64,000 nucleotides of DNA from Oscarella lobularis (GCF_947507565.1 NC_089175.1:1725733-1789732), one strand, 5' to 3'. Counted from the stretch's first letter, positions 44,141 through 54,950 are shown. The notes: generated by a model from the sequence alone, not told the origin. Numbers and translations: made by a program.

Positions 44141-44636
44141 CAGTGGCGTAGAAAGATCTTTTCTAGTGAGGGGGCTGCGCGCGCAATTTTTTTTGGGACC
44201 ATGCCCACATAATAGTGCACTCTGAGGTTGATTTTCGCTGTTCTAAAGTGGTTAGCTAAATAACTGGATATCCGAATATTTCGCGAATAACTAAACTCTC
44301 ATACTTTCCGAAATATAGCTCGATCTCCGACTATTTGCTGCAGCAAATTTTGCAGCAGTGAAAATTAGTTCTAGATTGTCCGTTCTCTCAGGCTAAATGT
44401 ACATCAAGAATAGGTTATTGAGACGTTCCGAAGTCATAGAAAACCGTCTGGATTCGACAACTTCACAAGGGAAGAGAAGTACAGCTCTTTTAGCTGTGGC
44501 GCTAGTGACGGGTGGTGTACGCTCTAACCAGTAAATCAAAGGCAGAAGGGCTTACAAATAAAGTTATAGGTAAAAAAATTCAAGGGGGGCTGCAGCGCCC
44601 CGGCTCCTACGCCTATCCGTCCCTACCACTCTCAAT
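44141..44636. mobile_element. Probable remnant of a non-autonomous DNA transposon
   Basis: The left end reads CAGTGGCGTAGAAAGATCTT and is followed by GAGGGGGCTG. The right end, read on the minus strand, gives GAGTGGTAGGGACGGATAGG and then GGCGTAGGAGCCGGGGCGCT. Ends of the AGTGGCGTAG type followed by GGGGGCTG are common in animal DNA transposons and MITEs. The interior has no coding capacity. The inverted repeats are imperfect, so the element is old or the borders are a little off. Confidence 0.4.
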
Positions 44637-45321
44637 GTTGTCTTGTCCTTGTCCTTCTTTCAAGTTGAGTCTCTATCAGGATACATCAGAGCTCAGAGCC
44701 GGCCCGGCCCGACTCGAGCGTTGCAATAACTTGGGCGGCAGTGTTTATAGTTCTTAGGTACACTTCCCGCGTTCAGTATAATAGCATGTTTCATGCAACG
44801 GTTGCTGTGGTCAGCATTAAATTACATTGTGTACAGAAACTCCATTAGACCGGCCCGCTGTTACGCGCCGCCGCCGCCGCCGCCGCCGCCGTCATCGGTC
44901 GTTTTCTTACGCCGATAGCCTTTTCGAGATCGGCTCACGACTGATGAATTGTTGATCTTCGGTGCAGTTCGCGTTAGTACATAATTAATTAAACAGGACC
45001 GATCCAACGCATGGACAAGCTAGAGGGAGAGACCCGCAGCTTAATTAATTATTAGTGTTTTTTGTTTTGCTTTTAACTACCAGACGGATGTGGTTGCAAA
45101 GTCTGAACGCAGCTTCGGGCGCACTATGAATAAGCCTGCGTTCGCGTAATCTTATCACATTCTTATCGTATGTTTCTTTTCATTCCTATGTTTTTTTGAC
45201 TAGCTTGCAGCTATATTGGCGCTGAATTGAGACGTCAATCTTCCCTGTAGACATTCATTTATCTTAATTGACTAAATCACGCGGCTATTGCTTCTACAAG
45301 GCCTCAGGCTTTTTATCGTGG

Positions 45322-45350
45322 TGGGCGTGGCCACAACAGCTATATAATGA
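45322..45350 (+). promoter_or_regulatory. GGGCGTGG box and TATA box before the secreted-protein gene
   Basis: TGGGCGTGGCC at 45322-45332 is followed 10 bp later by TATATAATG at 45341-45349, and the start codon lies at 45499. The GGGCGTGG box matches the consensus known for KLF/SP zinc-finger factors. The spacing to TATA and to the ATG fits a core promoter with a 5' leader of about 120 bp. Confidence 0.5.
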
Positions 45351-45498
45351 AGAACAGAGAAGGAGACGAGACAGTCACAAGTTTCTGGAGAAGGATACGA
45401 CGTTTGCAAGGTATAAATAGCACGAGCCATGAGTGATAGTACGATAGAAACGTCGCTGGCTATTTAATTATGTTTTATAGCAGATTCTATACGATACA

Positions 45499-46069
45499 AT
45501 GCAGTCTTTTTTCTTCTTGGTTGCTTCAGCAGGTACAGTAAGCGCTTCACAAATCAGCATGCAGTTTCGAACTGCGAATAATACGTTAGATTAGTGAACG
45601 CTGATTTGGGTTTTCTATAGTTTTGATTCTCTGCACTTACGGGACCGAGGTCGCTACTAATAAAACCGAGCCCAACGATGATCTTTACCTCAAGCGCAAT
45701 CAATACTTAGTTGAAGGAAAACTTACCCTCAAATGCTGGTCGGATGCTGGCAGTTCGTGTGAACCGTTTGGGTATCTCAGTTTTATTGGCGACGGTACAA
45801 CTGTGATAGTGTGGAAGTACGCAGAAGGTACTTTGTCTGTCCGGGAAGACACCGTCATCGAATATCCTATATCTGTTACGTTCCCTTCTCGCGTGAAAAT
45901 GCTGCAGGTGAAAGGAATAATAGAAGAATACGACACCTCATCAGGCAACGACCTTCTTGGAGAATATTCTCAAATCTATAATCCTCCCAGCGTGGGAGAA
46001 CACTACACCATAAGGTCCAGCTGGCCAACCGGAGGAACAGCCGTTTACTTCACGGTGACTCGGGTGTAG
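45499..46069 (+). CDS. Small secreted protein, no recognised family
   Basis: Two exons (45499-45532 and 45621-46069) join in phase to give 160 residues. The N-terminus MQSFFFLVASAVLILC is a clear signal peptide crossing the intron. The mature part is rich in beta-prone alternations (LTLKCW, YLSFIGDGTTVIVWKY, PISVTFPSRVKMLQVKGI, AVYFTVTRV) and has one close Cys pair (CWSDAGSSC), so a small disulphide-bearing beta sandwich is likely. I do not recognise the family. A TATA-containing promoter lies upstream. The gene is wedged between PAN3 and a broken PAN3 fragment. Confidence 0.65.
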
Positions 46070-46420
46070 ATCCAATCTCGGAGAAACGTAACGAGCGAAC
46101 GTTGTGTGCTTTCTCGCCTCTCTTAATGTTTTGTTTGTTGTCGTGTTTGTCACGTGCGTCGTTTCACTGTTATATTTGATGTTTGTCCGAGCGAGTGAAG
46201 AGCCTCGGTTGCAGAAAAAAAGATCTTTGTCGGTCACAGCGGCGTCGAATCGTACTGTAATGAGTCTCTTGTGTCACCGTGCTCGGGCGAACTGGTCCAT
46301 GTTGACTCATGCACATAGATCTACCGGCGCACTTGCACTTGTTCTTCTTTGCTTGTTTTAGACCAGGTGGGCTGGCCCGTAGAAAGCAGTTGATTGAAGA
46401 GTGGGCTGCAATGATTGCGC

Positions 46421-46890
46421 GTTCCCTGTACTATGAAAATTTCTCGTAGGAAAACCACGTTGAGATGATTCAGCTTTTTCCATTGTTCACCGCGTTGCTT
46501 GCAGCGACCGGGCGCTGCTAAGACAAAAACCAAGCAATGACGTGACAAAAGATTGATTGGTCGCGTGTTCGATTCGGTGACGTATGTCGTTGTCATGCCG
46601 GGGCCGAAAGGGGCCCCTCCGAAACGAATTCCTCCCGGTATGGGTTCTTGCATCAGATTGAAGAGCCGTCCGTCGCCGACGGACGTCGTCGACGCTTTTG
46701 ACGCCTTTTTTGAGGAAAAAGAGGAAGTAAATCCGGGATCTATCCAGATCCCGGTTAAGAATTCTCACCTATTTTCACAAGGTGGATGTTTGTTATTGCT
46801 CCTACTGTACGACCGTCGCAGCATTTTATTTTATACGAAGCTTCTTGAAACCTTCAGTAGCTTTAAACTTTGACGTTACAGTACTATAAT
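46421..46890 (-). pseudogene. Truncated duplicate of PAN3
   Basis: The minus strand carries the PAN3 first-exon block [20 protein letters not shown] and [11 protein letters not shown] joined directly to [18 protein letters not shown] from a downstream exon. The intervening coding sequence and introns (more than 1 kb in PAN3) are missing, and 24 bases are also lost within the first-exon block. The similarity extends upstream of the coding part to about 46885. Nothing from the pseudokinase domain onward is present. It is a non-functional partial copy with about 90% identity by eye over the shared first-exon stretch. Confidence 0.85.
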
Positions 46891-47052
46891 TAAAATTGCT
46901 ATGATGTCTAATTTCTTTCTCTGTTTTACTAAAATAAAATCCGTGATTTTTGCAGAGTGATAATATAGGGAGGACCAATTTTGAACACCTCCTACTTGCT
47001 ACGTCAACAACGAAAATCCGGGCTCTGCTGTTCCGCCGGACGTTCCGCAGCG

Positions 47053-48408
47053 ATGCTTCTTCAATCCCGCTTGTCGTTGAGTAACGGGACTTCTCGTGGC
47101 GGCCGAGATCGCCTGCGTAAAGTCGTCAATTCGGCGTCTCGTCGCTCTCGATTTCTTTACGGGATTTTGTTGGTCGTCGCCTTCGTCCTCATCTGCATCG
47201 CCGAGAACGCGTTTATTCAGTACCTTGAACCAGTCAGTAGTTCTACGGGCACAAGCTGCAACAGAAAACTTCGCTCGAGCGAAGTTAAGGCGGCACTAGC
47301 GGAACTGGACCGGACACAAGAAAAATCACCCGATATGGAAAGTCCAGATACTGACTCAGAAGCGGATGCAACTTCAGAAAAGAAAAATCCTGACGAAAAT
47401 TCCAAACCCGACGACGTTCCAGATAAACCTGCAGAAGAGAAAATTCCCGACGAAAAGCCTAAACTCGAACCTCCAAATAAAAAAGTTGAATCACCGCCAA
47501 AAGAAGTTCAATCACAAAACGTCGAAAAAACAGCTTCAGAAGCGAAAACTCCCGACGAAAAGGCCCAACCCAAAGCCCCCGATCAAACGTCCCCGGAAAA
47601 AGTCGAGTCAAACGTCGCCGTCTCCTCGCCGCCGTGGGAATCATTCGGCTGCGGCAAGTCGCACCCGATTCTATCCTGCCAAAAGAGTCGCGTGCGTTCC
47701 TTGTTGGATCAATTTCGAGTGCCGAACGAAAACGATTTCAAGCGCCTCGTCGCACTCCGCCAACGCCACGCCAAGTGCGCGATCGTCGACGCCGTCGACA
47801 AGGTCGCCGCGAAAATTCACGGCGCCGAAATCGACGCCGCCGACGTCGTCGTGCGCGTCAACGAGGCGATGTCGACGGGCGACGGACGCGTGCGCGGAAA
47901 GCGCGTCGCCGACGTGGTGATCGCCAATTCGAGAGTGAGTCGATGTCCGACTCTCAGTCGCGATTCGAGTGTTTTGGTGCTACGCGTCGGCGAGCCGACG
48001 GACGTCGATAAAGTGTTCGTGATGGATTGTCATAATCGGTATCGCACGAAGACGTTCTACGTTTCGTCGGAGGTGAAGAAAGCGGCGTCGACTGTCTCTT
48101 TGCAGTATCAGTCGAAATTGCATCTGAAAGCGGAGAGCGACGTTCCCACGACGGGATTGATTGCTGTTGCTTGGGCGCTGCCTCTTTGCGATGAAGTTCA
48201 CTTCTATGGTTTTGGTTTTGATGGGCCGGATGGTAAGTTTACGTATTTTAGCGAGGATGTCAATTCGGATAAACTGAAGCCTTTTCAATTGGTTGACTAT
48301 GATGTCGAACACGCCGTTTTGAAAGAAATGGCCAAAGGAAAGTTTGTTGACGAAATCAAGGATTTGCCTTCATCAAAAACTTACGGAAAGGTTATTGTGC
48401 ACGAATAA
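47053..48408 (+). CDS. Sialyltransferase-like type II membrane protein (GT29)
   Basis: A single exon encodes 451 residues. A short basic cytoplasmic tail is followed by a membrane anchor (FLYGILLVVAFVLICIA), then a Lys/Pro/Glu-rich stem with PDEK and PDENSKPDD repeats, and a GT29-like catalytic domain. The motif L region reads CAIVDAVDKVAAKI, then IDAADVVVRVNEA. The motif S region reads VPTTGLIAVAWALPLCDEVH followed by FYGFGFDGP. Motif VS is DVEHAVLKEM, with the conserved His and Glu. GT29 enzymes move sialic acid from CMP-sialic acid to glycans in the Golgi. The usual Gly-Asn-Ser/Gly-Gly of motif L (binding CMP-sialic acid) is replaced here by DAVDK, so activity or donor may differ. I chose the ATG at 47053 because it is the first Met before the anchor. 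Confidence 0.8.
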   Translation: MLLQSRLSLSNGTSRGGRDRLRKVVNSASRRSRFLYGILLVVAFVLICIAENAFIQYLEPVSSSTGTSCNRKLRSSEVKAALAELDRTQEKSPDMESPDTDSEADATSEKKNPDENSKPDDVPDKPAEEKIPDEKPKLEPPNKKVESPPKEVQSQNVEKTASEAKTPDEKAQPKAPDQTSPEKVESNVAVSSPPWESFGCGKSHPILSCQKSRVRSLLDQFRVPNENDFKRLVALRQRHAKCAIVDAVDKVAAKIHGAEIDAADVVVRVNEAMSTGDGRVRGKRVADVVIANSRVSRCPTLSRDSSVLVLRVGEPTDVDKVFVMDCHNRYRTKTFYVSSEVKKAASTVSLQYQSKLHLKAESDVPTTGLIAVAWALPLCDEVHFYGFGFDGPDGKFTYFSEDVNSDKLKPFQLVDYDVEHAVLKEMAKGKFVDEIKDLPSSKTYGKVIVHE

Positions 48409-48781
48409 CTCTTGCTACCACAATTATATGATATATATGTAGTCAATAACGCTGTTAAAATTGCAGTGGAAAAACCCATAAATTTTTGAAAAACTTACGA
48501 TCAAGGTTACTCACTGCCAAGTCAAGGTTACAGCCAACGCTGTGGACTTCTACAGTACTAAATTTTTTTGTCTACTTCTCTTGACCACAAACGGTGCTTG
48601 TTGGACGCATCTCTTTGGTAGGTTCATGCCATACCACAAGAAATGGCTAAAGGAAAGTCTGTTGATAAAATCACGGATAAAATTGCGTCGTCACGAACTT
48701 ATTATTCGCAGTTGCTATGTATCTTTGTGTGTGGGAGGGGCGTCGGAAGCCCGTACAACGATTCGAAAAGCGACGATTTGA
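48409..48781. other. Spacer with a duplicated scrap of the sialyltransferase 3' end
   Basis: At 48641-48707 the text encodes QEMAKGKSVDKITDKIASSR, a copy of KEMAKGKFVDEIKDLPSSK at 48325-48385. The scrap is short and lacks a start. It shows a local 3'-end duplication about 315 bp apart. The rest of the spacer appears to be the PPEF promoter. Confidence 0.6.
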
Positions 48782-51430
48782 ATGGGGTGCGGGCTCTCCA
48801 AGCGGCCTCTTCCTATTCTAACCGAAGGCGAAAGACGTGCGTTGTCCTTTTTTCGCGTGATTTCGACCGCTAGACGTCTCCTTCGGTAGGATTGCGCGCC
48901 ACTCTCCTCATCCAGCGATGGTATCGACGCCAAGTGGCTCGAATCGTCGCCAAGCGAAACTGCAATTGGGCGATATTCGAAGAAATCGAATACGTCGGCG
49001 AACAAAATCAGCAGAAGGCGAGTCGTCGTCGATTAGGCCGTTGGGTATTTATCCTTTGCGCGTGACGTCAATGACTCTGCAGTTGCACAGGTTTTTCGCT
49101 TCGTGCCTCGAGATTCTTCCAAAATACGGTACATGGAAAATAGTCGTTATTTAATAATCGGCTTCGTGACAGCTGGGTTTTTAGCTCAATTTCTTCCATC
49201 GAGTCTAAATGGTAATAATATTTTAATTAATTAATTAATTAATTAATTGGTGTTCTTCTTTGCACAGGCTTAGATGCCTTTAGTGATGATCCCAACGATA
49301 TAAAAGTTGAGGACGCTTACGATGGGATTCACCTCGACTTTCCACTCACTTTGAAGTCCTTGAAAATCGTTCTTGAAAGTTTTCGAGCGAAGCAGGCACG
49401 CAACAAATCGAATATAGATCTGACGATTGATAATGACGTGCCAGGTGTTGCACGCCAAGTACGTGCTCAAATTGATTCAAGAAGCTAAGGGAGTGCTTCG
49501 AAAGCAGCCAAACATAAATCGCGTATCAACTCAAGTAACAGGAGAAATCACAGTCATTGGTAAATGGCATAGGGAAAATCAATATCTAATTCTCTATTAT
49601 TATTATTATTATTATTATTAGGTGATATTCATGGGAGGCTTCATGATTTACTCATTATTTTTTCTAAGGTATGTGTACACTGATATCAGTTCTAGGGGGT
49701 AGGTCCTGTATTTCTCTCGCTAGAATGGATTGCCTTCTTCTACTAATCCTTATATATTCAATGGAGATTTTGTCGATCGAGGACGAAATTCCACCGAAGT
49801 TGTTCTGATACTTTTCATGCTGCTACTTCTCTATCCGAATGCCGTCTATTTGAATCGCGGAAATCACGAAGACTATCTTCTCAACATAAGGCAAAAAATA
49901 TCTCAAGACGTCAGTTTCTCTGTTAGGCAACGCGTGGACATGCCATTTTTTTAGATACGGTTTTACTAAGGAATTGACGGTGAAGTACGGAACGTCATCT
50001 GGTATCCTTATCCGCGCGTTTCGCGACGTCTTTCGATTTTTGCCTCTGGCCTGTTTGGTCGACAAGCGAGTCCTCGTCGTCCACGGCGGAATATCGCGAG
50101 AAATCACTATAGATTCTATAGAGAAACTGGAGCGTCACAAAGTAAGCATAGAGAAAATTTAAAATTATTTGGTTGGATCCCTTACTGCAGTACGTTTCCG
50201 TCTTGAGACCCGAGCACGCAGATAATGCAGGACAGTGGAAACAAGTAAAAGAAAAATGAATTAATCCCCAGACTATTGACATTATTATTATTATTATTAT
50301 TATAAGATTCTTGACTTGCTCTGGAGTGACCCTCATTCGGACAGCGGTTGCTCTCCAAATGATCTGCGTGGGGGCGGCAGCTTTTTCGGTGCCGACGTAT
50401 CGAAACGTCTGCTGGAAGAAAACGGTTTCGATCTGCTGGTACGATCTCACCAGTGCAAACAGGAGGGATTCGAATACACGCACAATTCCAAGGTAGAAGA
50501 TGCACACTCGCTCGCATGCAGAGAGAAGAGTCCCTTATGTGACACCTAAGGTTTTGACCGTGTTTTCGGCGTCGAATTATTACGGCTTGAACACGAATCT
50601 CGGCGCTTACGTCAAATTGTTTCGTCGCGGGAGACCTCACTGCGTTCAATTTCAAGCGAAGAGAATGACTAAGGGGCTCACGATAAGGGAGCAGTAAGAA
50701 GAGGGAGTCCAGATATTTATTCATTTGTCTTAATTCATTTTCTTGCAGAGTGTCTGCCGTGGAAGAGTCGGCGTTGCGTGAACTGAAGGAAAAGCTGCTC
50801 GCTTCGAAGGAGAAATTGCTCGAAGAGTACGCAAAGTTTGATGAAGATACGACAGGTGGGGGCAGTCAATGGATCAATATATAATAGCATTTGAAAGATT
50901 TGTTTAGGATTGATATCGATTGAGAATTGGGTTTCGGTGAGCGAGACGGTGACTCGACTCTCCGTTCCGTGGAGAATGCTTCGGCGAAGATTGGTTCAGA
51001 TGAGATCTGGTAAGATAGATTATTCATCTGGGTTTTTGCTGGACAATGAGAACGTTGCTCATAAGGTGCGGCTAAATTTGACCTTTTTCTTTTTTAATTA
51101 TTTATTTGACGATTTCTTTAGTTATCGCTTGGTGTTACGGAAACGTTATATAGAAATCGCGAGAATTTGGAAACGATATTTCATATTATTGATAAAGATA
51201 ACTCAGGTAGATTTTTGCTTTATTTTAAACATTTTTGCTCTGAGAGACGTTTAGGCTTTTTGAGTGTGGACGAGTTCAAGGCCGCCTGCGAACTGTTGGG
51301 TCAACATGCGGGGATTTTCTTTCCTGACGATTTTGCTGAAGATTTGTTAAAAAGTATGGATTTTGACAAAGACGGTGCGATCAATTTGAACGAATTTTTG
51401 GAATCCTTTCGTATTGTAGATAGCAGCTAA
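48782..51430 (+). CDS. PPEF: PPEF-type serine/threonine phosphatase with IQ motif and EF-hands
   Basis: PPEF (RdgC) phosphatases act in calcium-regulated dephosphorylation. Exon 1 (48782-48836) gives [13 protein letters not shown], a likely N-myristoylation/palmitoylation signal as in human PPEF (MGCSSS). Exon 2 starts at 48890 with an IQ motif ([13 protein letters not shown]). The catalytic core shows GDIHGRLHD (49622), [32 protein letters not shown] and VFSASNYYG, so all metal-binding and catalytic residues of PPP phosphatases are present. The C-terminus has [10 protein letters not shown] and two EF-hands, DKDNSGFLSVDE and [12 protein letters not shown]. The order and exon reading match vertebrate PPEF. 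The linker between the catalytic halves lacks the long insertion of human PPEF1/2. Introns carry TTA microsatellites near 49596 and 50282. Confidence 0.93.
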
Positions 51431-51653
51431 TAGACTGGAAGGAAAGAACGTTCCTTCGCCATTTCAATTAGAGGAGGATGCGTGACCATTACTCCGCCTT
51501 TCCCTCCGCCTCCTGTTACATCTCTCAACGTGTCAAACACTGTACTTTACGCGTGATCACGTCATTTGGTCCACAAAAACGACGTCGAGAGCCTGGCTAG
51601 CGCGCGTTGCTTCTCGATATTTTGCACGTTTTGGTTTCTTCCTTAGACTGATC

Positions 51654-53436
51654 ATGAACTATACTCGGCTTGCAAAGCTTGTATTAAGAAGCGCTCTAAA
51701 TTCACCCGTTCGAACAACCAAGCCGCTTCGTAATCGACCAGATCGAACTCGAAAAACGTCGACATGACTTTGAAACTTTAGCAGTGTTTCGGCACTCTTA
51801 TCGTCTCATAAAAACGTCTACTGCTAGGATGAGTGTACAGCTGAATATATTTCTTATCCTCGAAAAAGTACTCTTTTTGTCCATGTCTTGTAGAGTGAGT
51901 CAAGTAGTTCGGTAGAGGACAGCACTGACGCAGTCAATCAAGGTCGGTGTTCAGTACTTTTTAGGATATTTTTGTATTTACAGTACACCCACAGTGCATG
52001 CATTCATTATATATTTATACCTGGTAATTTTAATTTTGGAATGACGTCTCTAGGACCGATTGATAGGAGAGAGTTTAAGGCAGAAACTCGACAGCTTCTT
52101 GATATTGTAGCAAAGTCTCTCTATTCTGAGAAAGAGGTTAATTAAAACCGTTATTACTGTGGGATTGGGGAGCTGTGACACAGAGACTTTAGGTTTTTAT
52201 TCGCGAATTGATTTCCAACGCTTCGGACGCCCTTGAGAAATTGCGTCACCATCAAGTGAATGGTGTAACCATCGACGATTTCAGCAAAAGCCCCCTCGAA
52301 ATTCGTATCACAACGGACAGTCAAACCGGAACAATCACTATACAAGTGAGACATATAAAGAGACAGCAGTGCTTTATTTTCATTTTTAATATTAAGGATT
52401 TTGGTACTGGAATGAGCAAAGAGGACATGGTAGAAAACCTCGGAACGATCGCCCGTTCAGGAACAAAGGTGGGGAGAGGAAAGTTAATAAACGTATTGCT
52501 ATCGGGTCTCTCAGATTGTAGCTAGGGTTCCGGGGCTTTTTTTCAGATGTTTGATCTTGTTCTGCTTTAGGCATTTTTGTCTGAAATAGAAGACGAAAAG
52601 TCGTCGTCGTCAAATTCCTTGATCGGTCAATTTGGCGTCGGATTCTATTCCACGTTTATGGTGGCCGACAAGGTGAAGGTGAACAGTCGTTCATTCGAGA
52701 CCGGAAGTCAAGGATACACGTGGTCATCTGATGGGTCAGTGCAATGCGTACCCATCGAAACGACTTCCTATTATTTTGCTCATAGATCTGGCTTGTATGA
52801 AATATCTGAAGCGTCTCACGAAACAAGAGGCACGAAAATCGTCGTTCAGCTCAAAGCGGACGAACTTCGATTTGCAGACAGAGACACAGTTGAAGGCAAA
52901 GACAACGAAAAACGCGTTGAGAGCTCACACTCACAGTATACCTTCAGGCATAGTGAAGAAATACTCCAACTTCGTTGGTTTTCCAATATTTCTCAACGGC
53001 GAGCAAATCAATACAATTCAACCGCTATGGACGCAAGATCCCAAGGCGATAACGACAAAACAACACGAGGTAGGTCACCTCCGCTATGACACTGGCTCAT
53101 ATCGTTTCTCCCTTATATAGGAATTTTATCAATTCATTTCGAATGCTTTTGACAAGCCGCGTTACACGCTTCACTTCGTCGCCGACGCGCCGCTCAGCAT
53201 TCGAAGTCTCTTCTACGTGCCCGAACAGCTGCCGGAGATGTACGGCGTGCGCGTACTTGAACCGGGCGTCAGTCTCTACAGTCGACGAGTTCTGATTCAG
53301 TCCAAGGCGAGGGACATATTGCCCGAGTGGCTTCGATTCGTTCGCGGAGTGATTGACAGCGAGGACATACCGTTGAATCTCAGTCGCGAGTTGCTGCAAC
53401 AGAGCGCCTTGATACAGTGAGCAAACGAGCATAGAT

Positions 53437-53475
<39 letters not shown>

Positions 53476-54809
53476 CAACACAGAGAGTCAGTAGTCATTT
53501 ACCCATATGTATACAGTATGCTTAGAAGAAAGACATTTTTATGAAGAGTTTTTTCTTCCTTAGAAAACTGCGCAGTGTTTTGTCTTCGAAGTTGATTCGC
53601 TTTCTTGCTGACGAAGCTAAGCGGGTGCGTCCAGTTTAATTGTCTACGTTATAGATGAGACGGCGTGATTTTTTAGGATCGGAAAAAGTACGAGAAATTT
53701 TTCGCCGAATGTGGAATCTTTCTTCGCGAGGGAATCGTGTCCGCTTCGGACGACGCGGAACGGGTGCGAGTGACGAACGACGGAGGCGATGACTACGAGT
53801 GATTTTTCACACTCGCACTTGGGTTTTGTCTAGGAAGAAATAGCGAAGCTCTTTCGATTCGAATCGTCGTTCGAACGGCCCGGCGTCACGACGTCGTTGT
53901 CGGAGTACGTTTCGAGAATGAAACCGGGTCAGAAGAACATCTATTATCTCTGCCTACCCACGTGGGTGTAGAAGTGTTTCCGCTGCTCTTCGTTCATTTG
54001 TATGCGTGTTCTCTTCTTATAGGCGAGAGTTGGCTGAAACGTCTCCCTATTATGAACCGCTTCTTGCTCAAGGACACGAAGTAAGAATAAAAGGCTCTTT
54101 GTTGCTAATTGAGTGATTGATCTGCTCTGTTGTAGGTCCTTTTCTCTTATGATCAGTTTGATGATACTGTTCTAGCTCAGCTTAGGTCATTCAACGAGAA
54201 ACCTGTTCTCTCGGCCGAGTCGTATCTGTCTAAATCAGAAGAAGAAGGCGAAGTCAAAGACGGTACAGAGAACTAGAGAGCTTTCAATTTCATCATCTTA
54301 TTTTTTTAGGAAGTCTGCCGTCAGACGAAGCGGACTCTCTGGTCAAATGGCTGACGAGAACACTAGGATATCACAGAGTCAAAGAAGTAAAGGTAAGAGA
54401 TAACAACACCATTTTTTTATTTATCACTATAGTGTGCTCCAAGGTGTCTCGTCGTCTTTCGAGTCATCCGACGATGCTGACCGTGTCCGACATGGTCTCC
54501 GCTAGAAGATTCCTCCGAGCCATACGACCAGAAGAGAGGGGAAAGATACTCCAACCGACCCTGGAAGTCAATCCGAGTCATACCATAATCAAACGACTCG
54601 CCACGCTGAAGGACGAAGACACCAAATTGGCTGTCCTTGTAGCTGAACAGGTAAAAGCACCGACATGCTTCTGCGAGATATGTAGCCTGTTTTTTATTAG
54701 CTATATGACAATGCTTTGATTGCTGCTGGCCTGATGGACGATCCACGACGAATGCTGGGGCGATTGGATAGTCTCGTAGAAAGCGTGGTACGCGAACAGG
54801 AGAAGTAAC
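51654..54809 (+). CDS. TRAP1: TRAP1, mitochondrial Hsp90 chaperone
   Basis: The start [20 protein letters not shown] is basic and amphipathic, a mitochondrial targeting signal. After short exons the ATPase domain follows: [38 protein letters not shown]-type [25 protein letters not shown] and [19 protein letters not shown]. The middle domain gives [47 protein letters not shown] and [14 protein letters not shown]. The C-terminal dimerisation part gives [19 protein letters not shown] and [17 protein letters not shown]. There is no MEEVD tail, as expected for TRAP1 rather than cytosolic Hsp90. It handles protein folding in the mitochondrial matrix. A run of ATTT repeats (about 53434-53475) lies in one intron. 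The 3' end faces the V-ATPase gene, with 140 bp between the two stops. Confidence 0.95.
53434..53475. repeat. ATTT microsatellite in a TRAP1 intron
   Basis: About ten ATTT units run in tandem directly after a splice donor region. It is an ordinary microsatellite. Confidence 0.9.
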
Positions 54810-54950
54810 CAGTCGCTTTTACGGCAACTTTATTGGGGAACAACTTACACACACACACAATCAAGTGAGAAAACATAGAATTTCCAGTTCCACAGCAGAC
54901 AGAGAAAAAAAAAAGAGCGACACACTTACACATACATAAACACTCATGCA

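Larger units (their letters stand above)
43702..45498. other. Gene-free spacer with a transposon-like remnant
   Basis: No protein-coding gene is recognisable in this 1.8-kb stretch. It contains the inverted-repeat element at about 44141-44636, a GCC/CCG trinucleotide run at 44869-44892, two AATTAATTAA patches and the promoter of the secreted protein at its right end. The first 230 bp are shared in diverged form with the PAN3 fragment near 46.8 kb. Confidence 0.45.
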
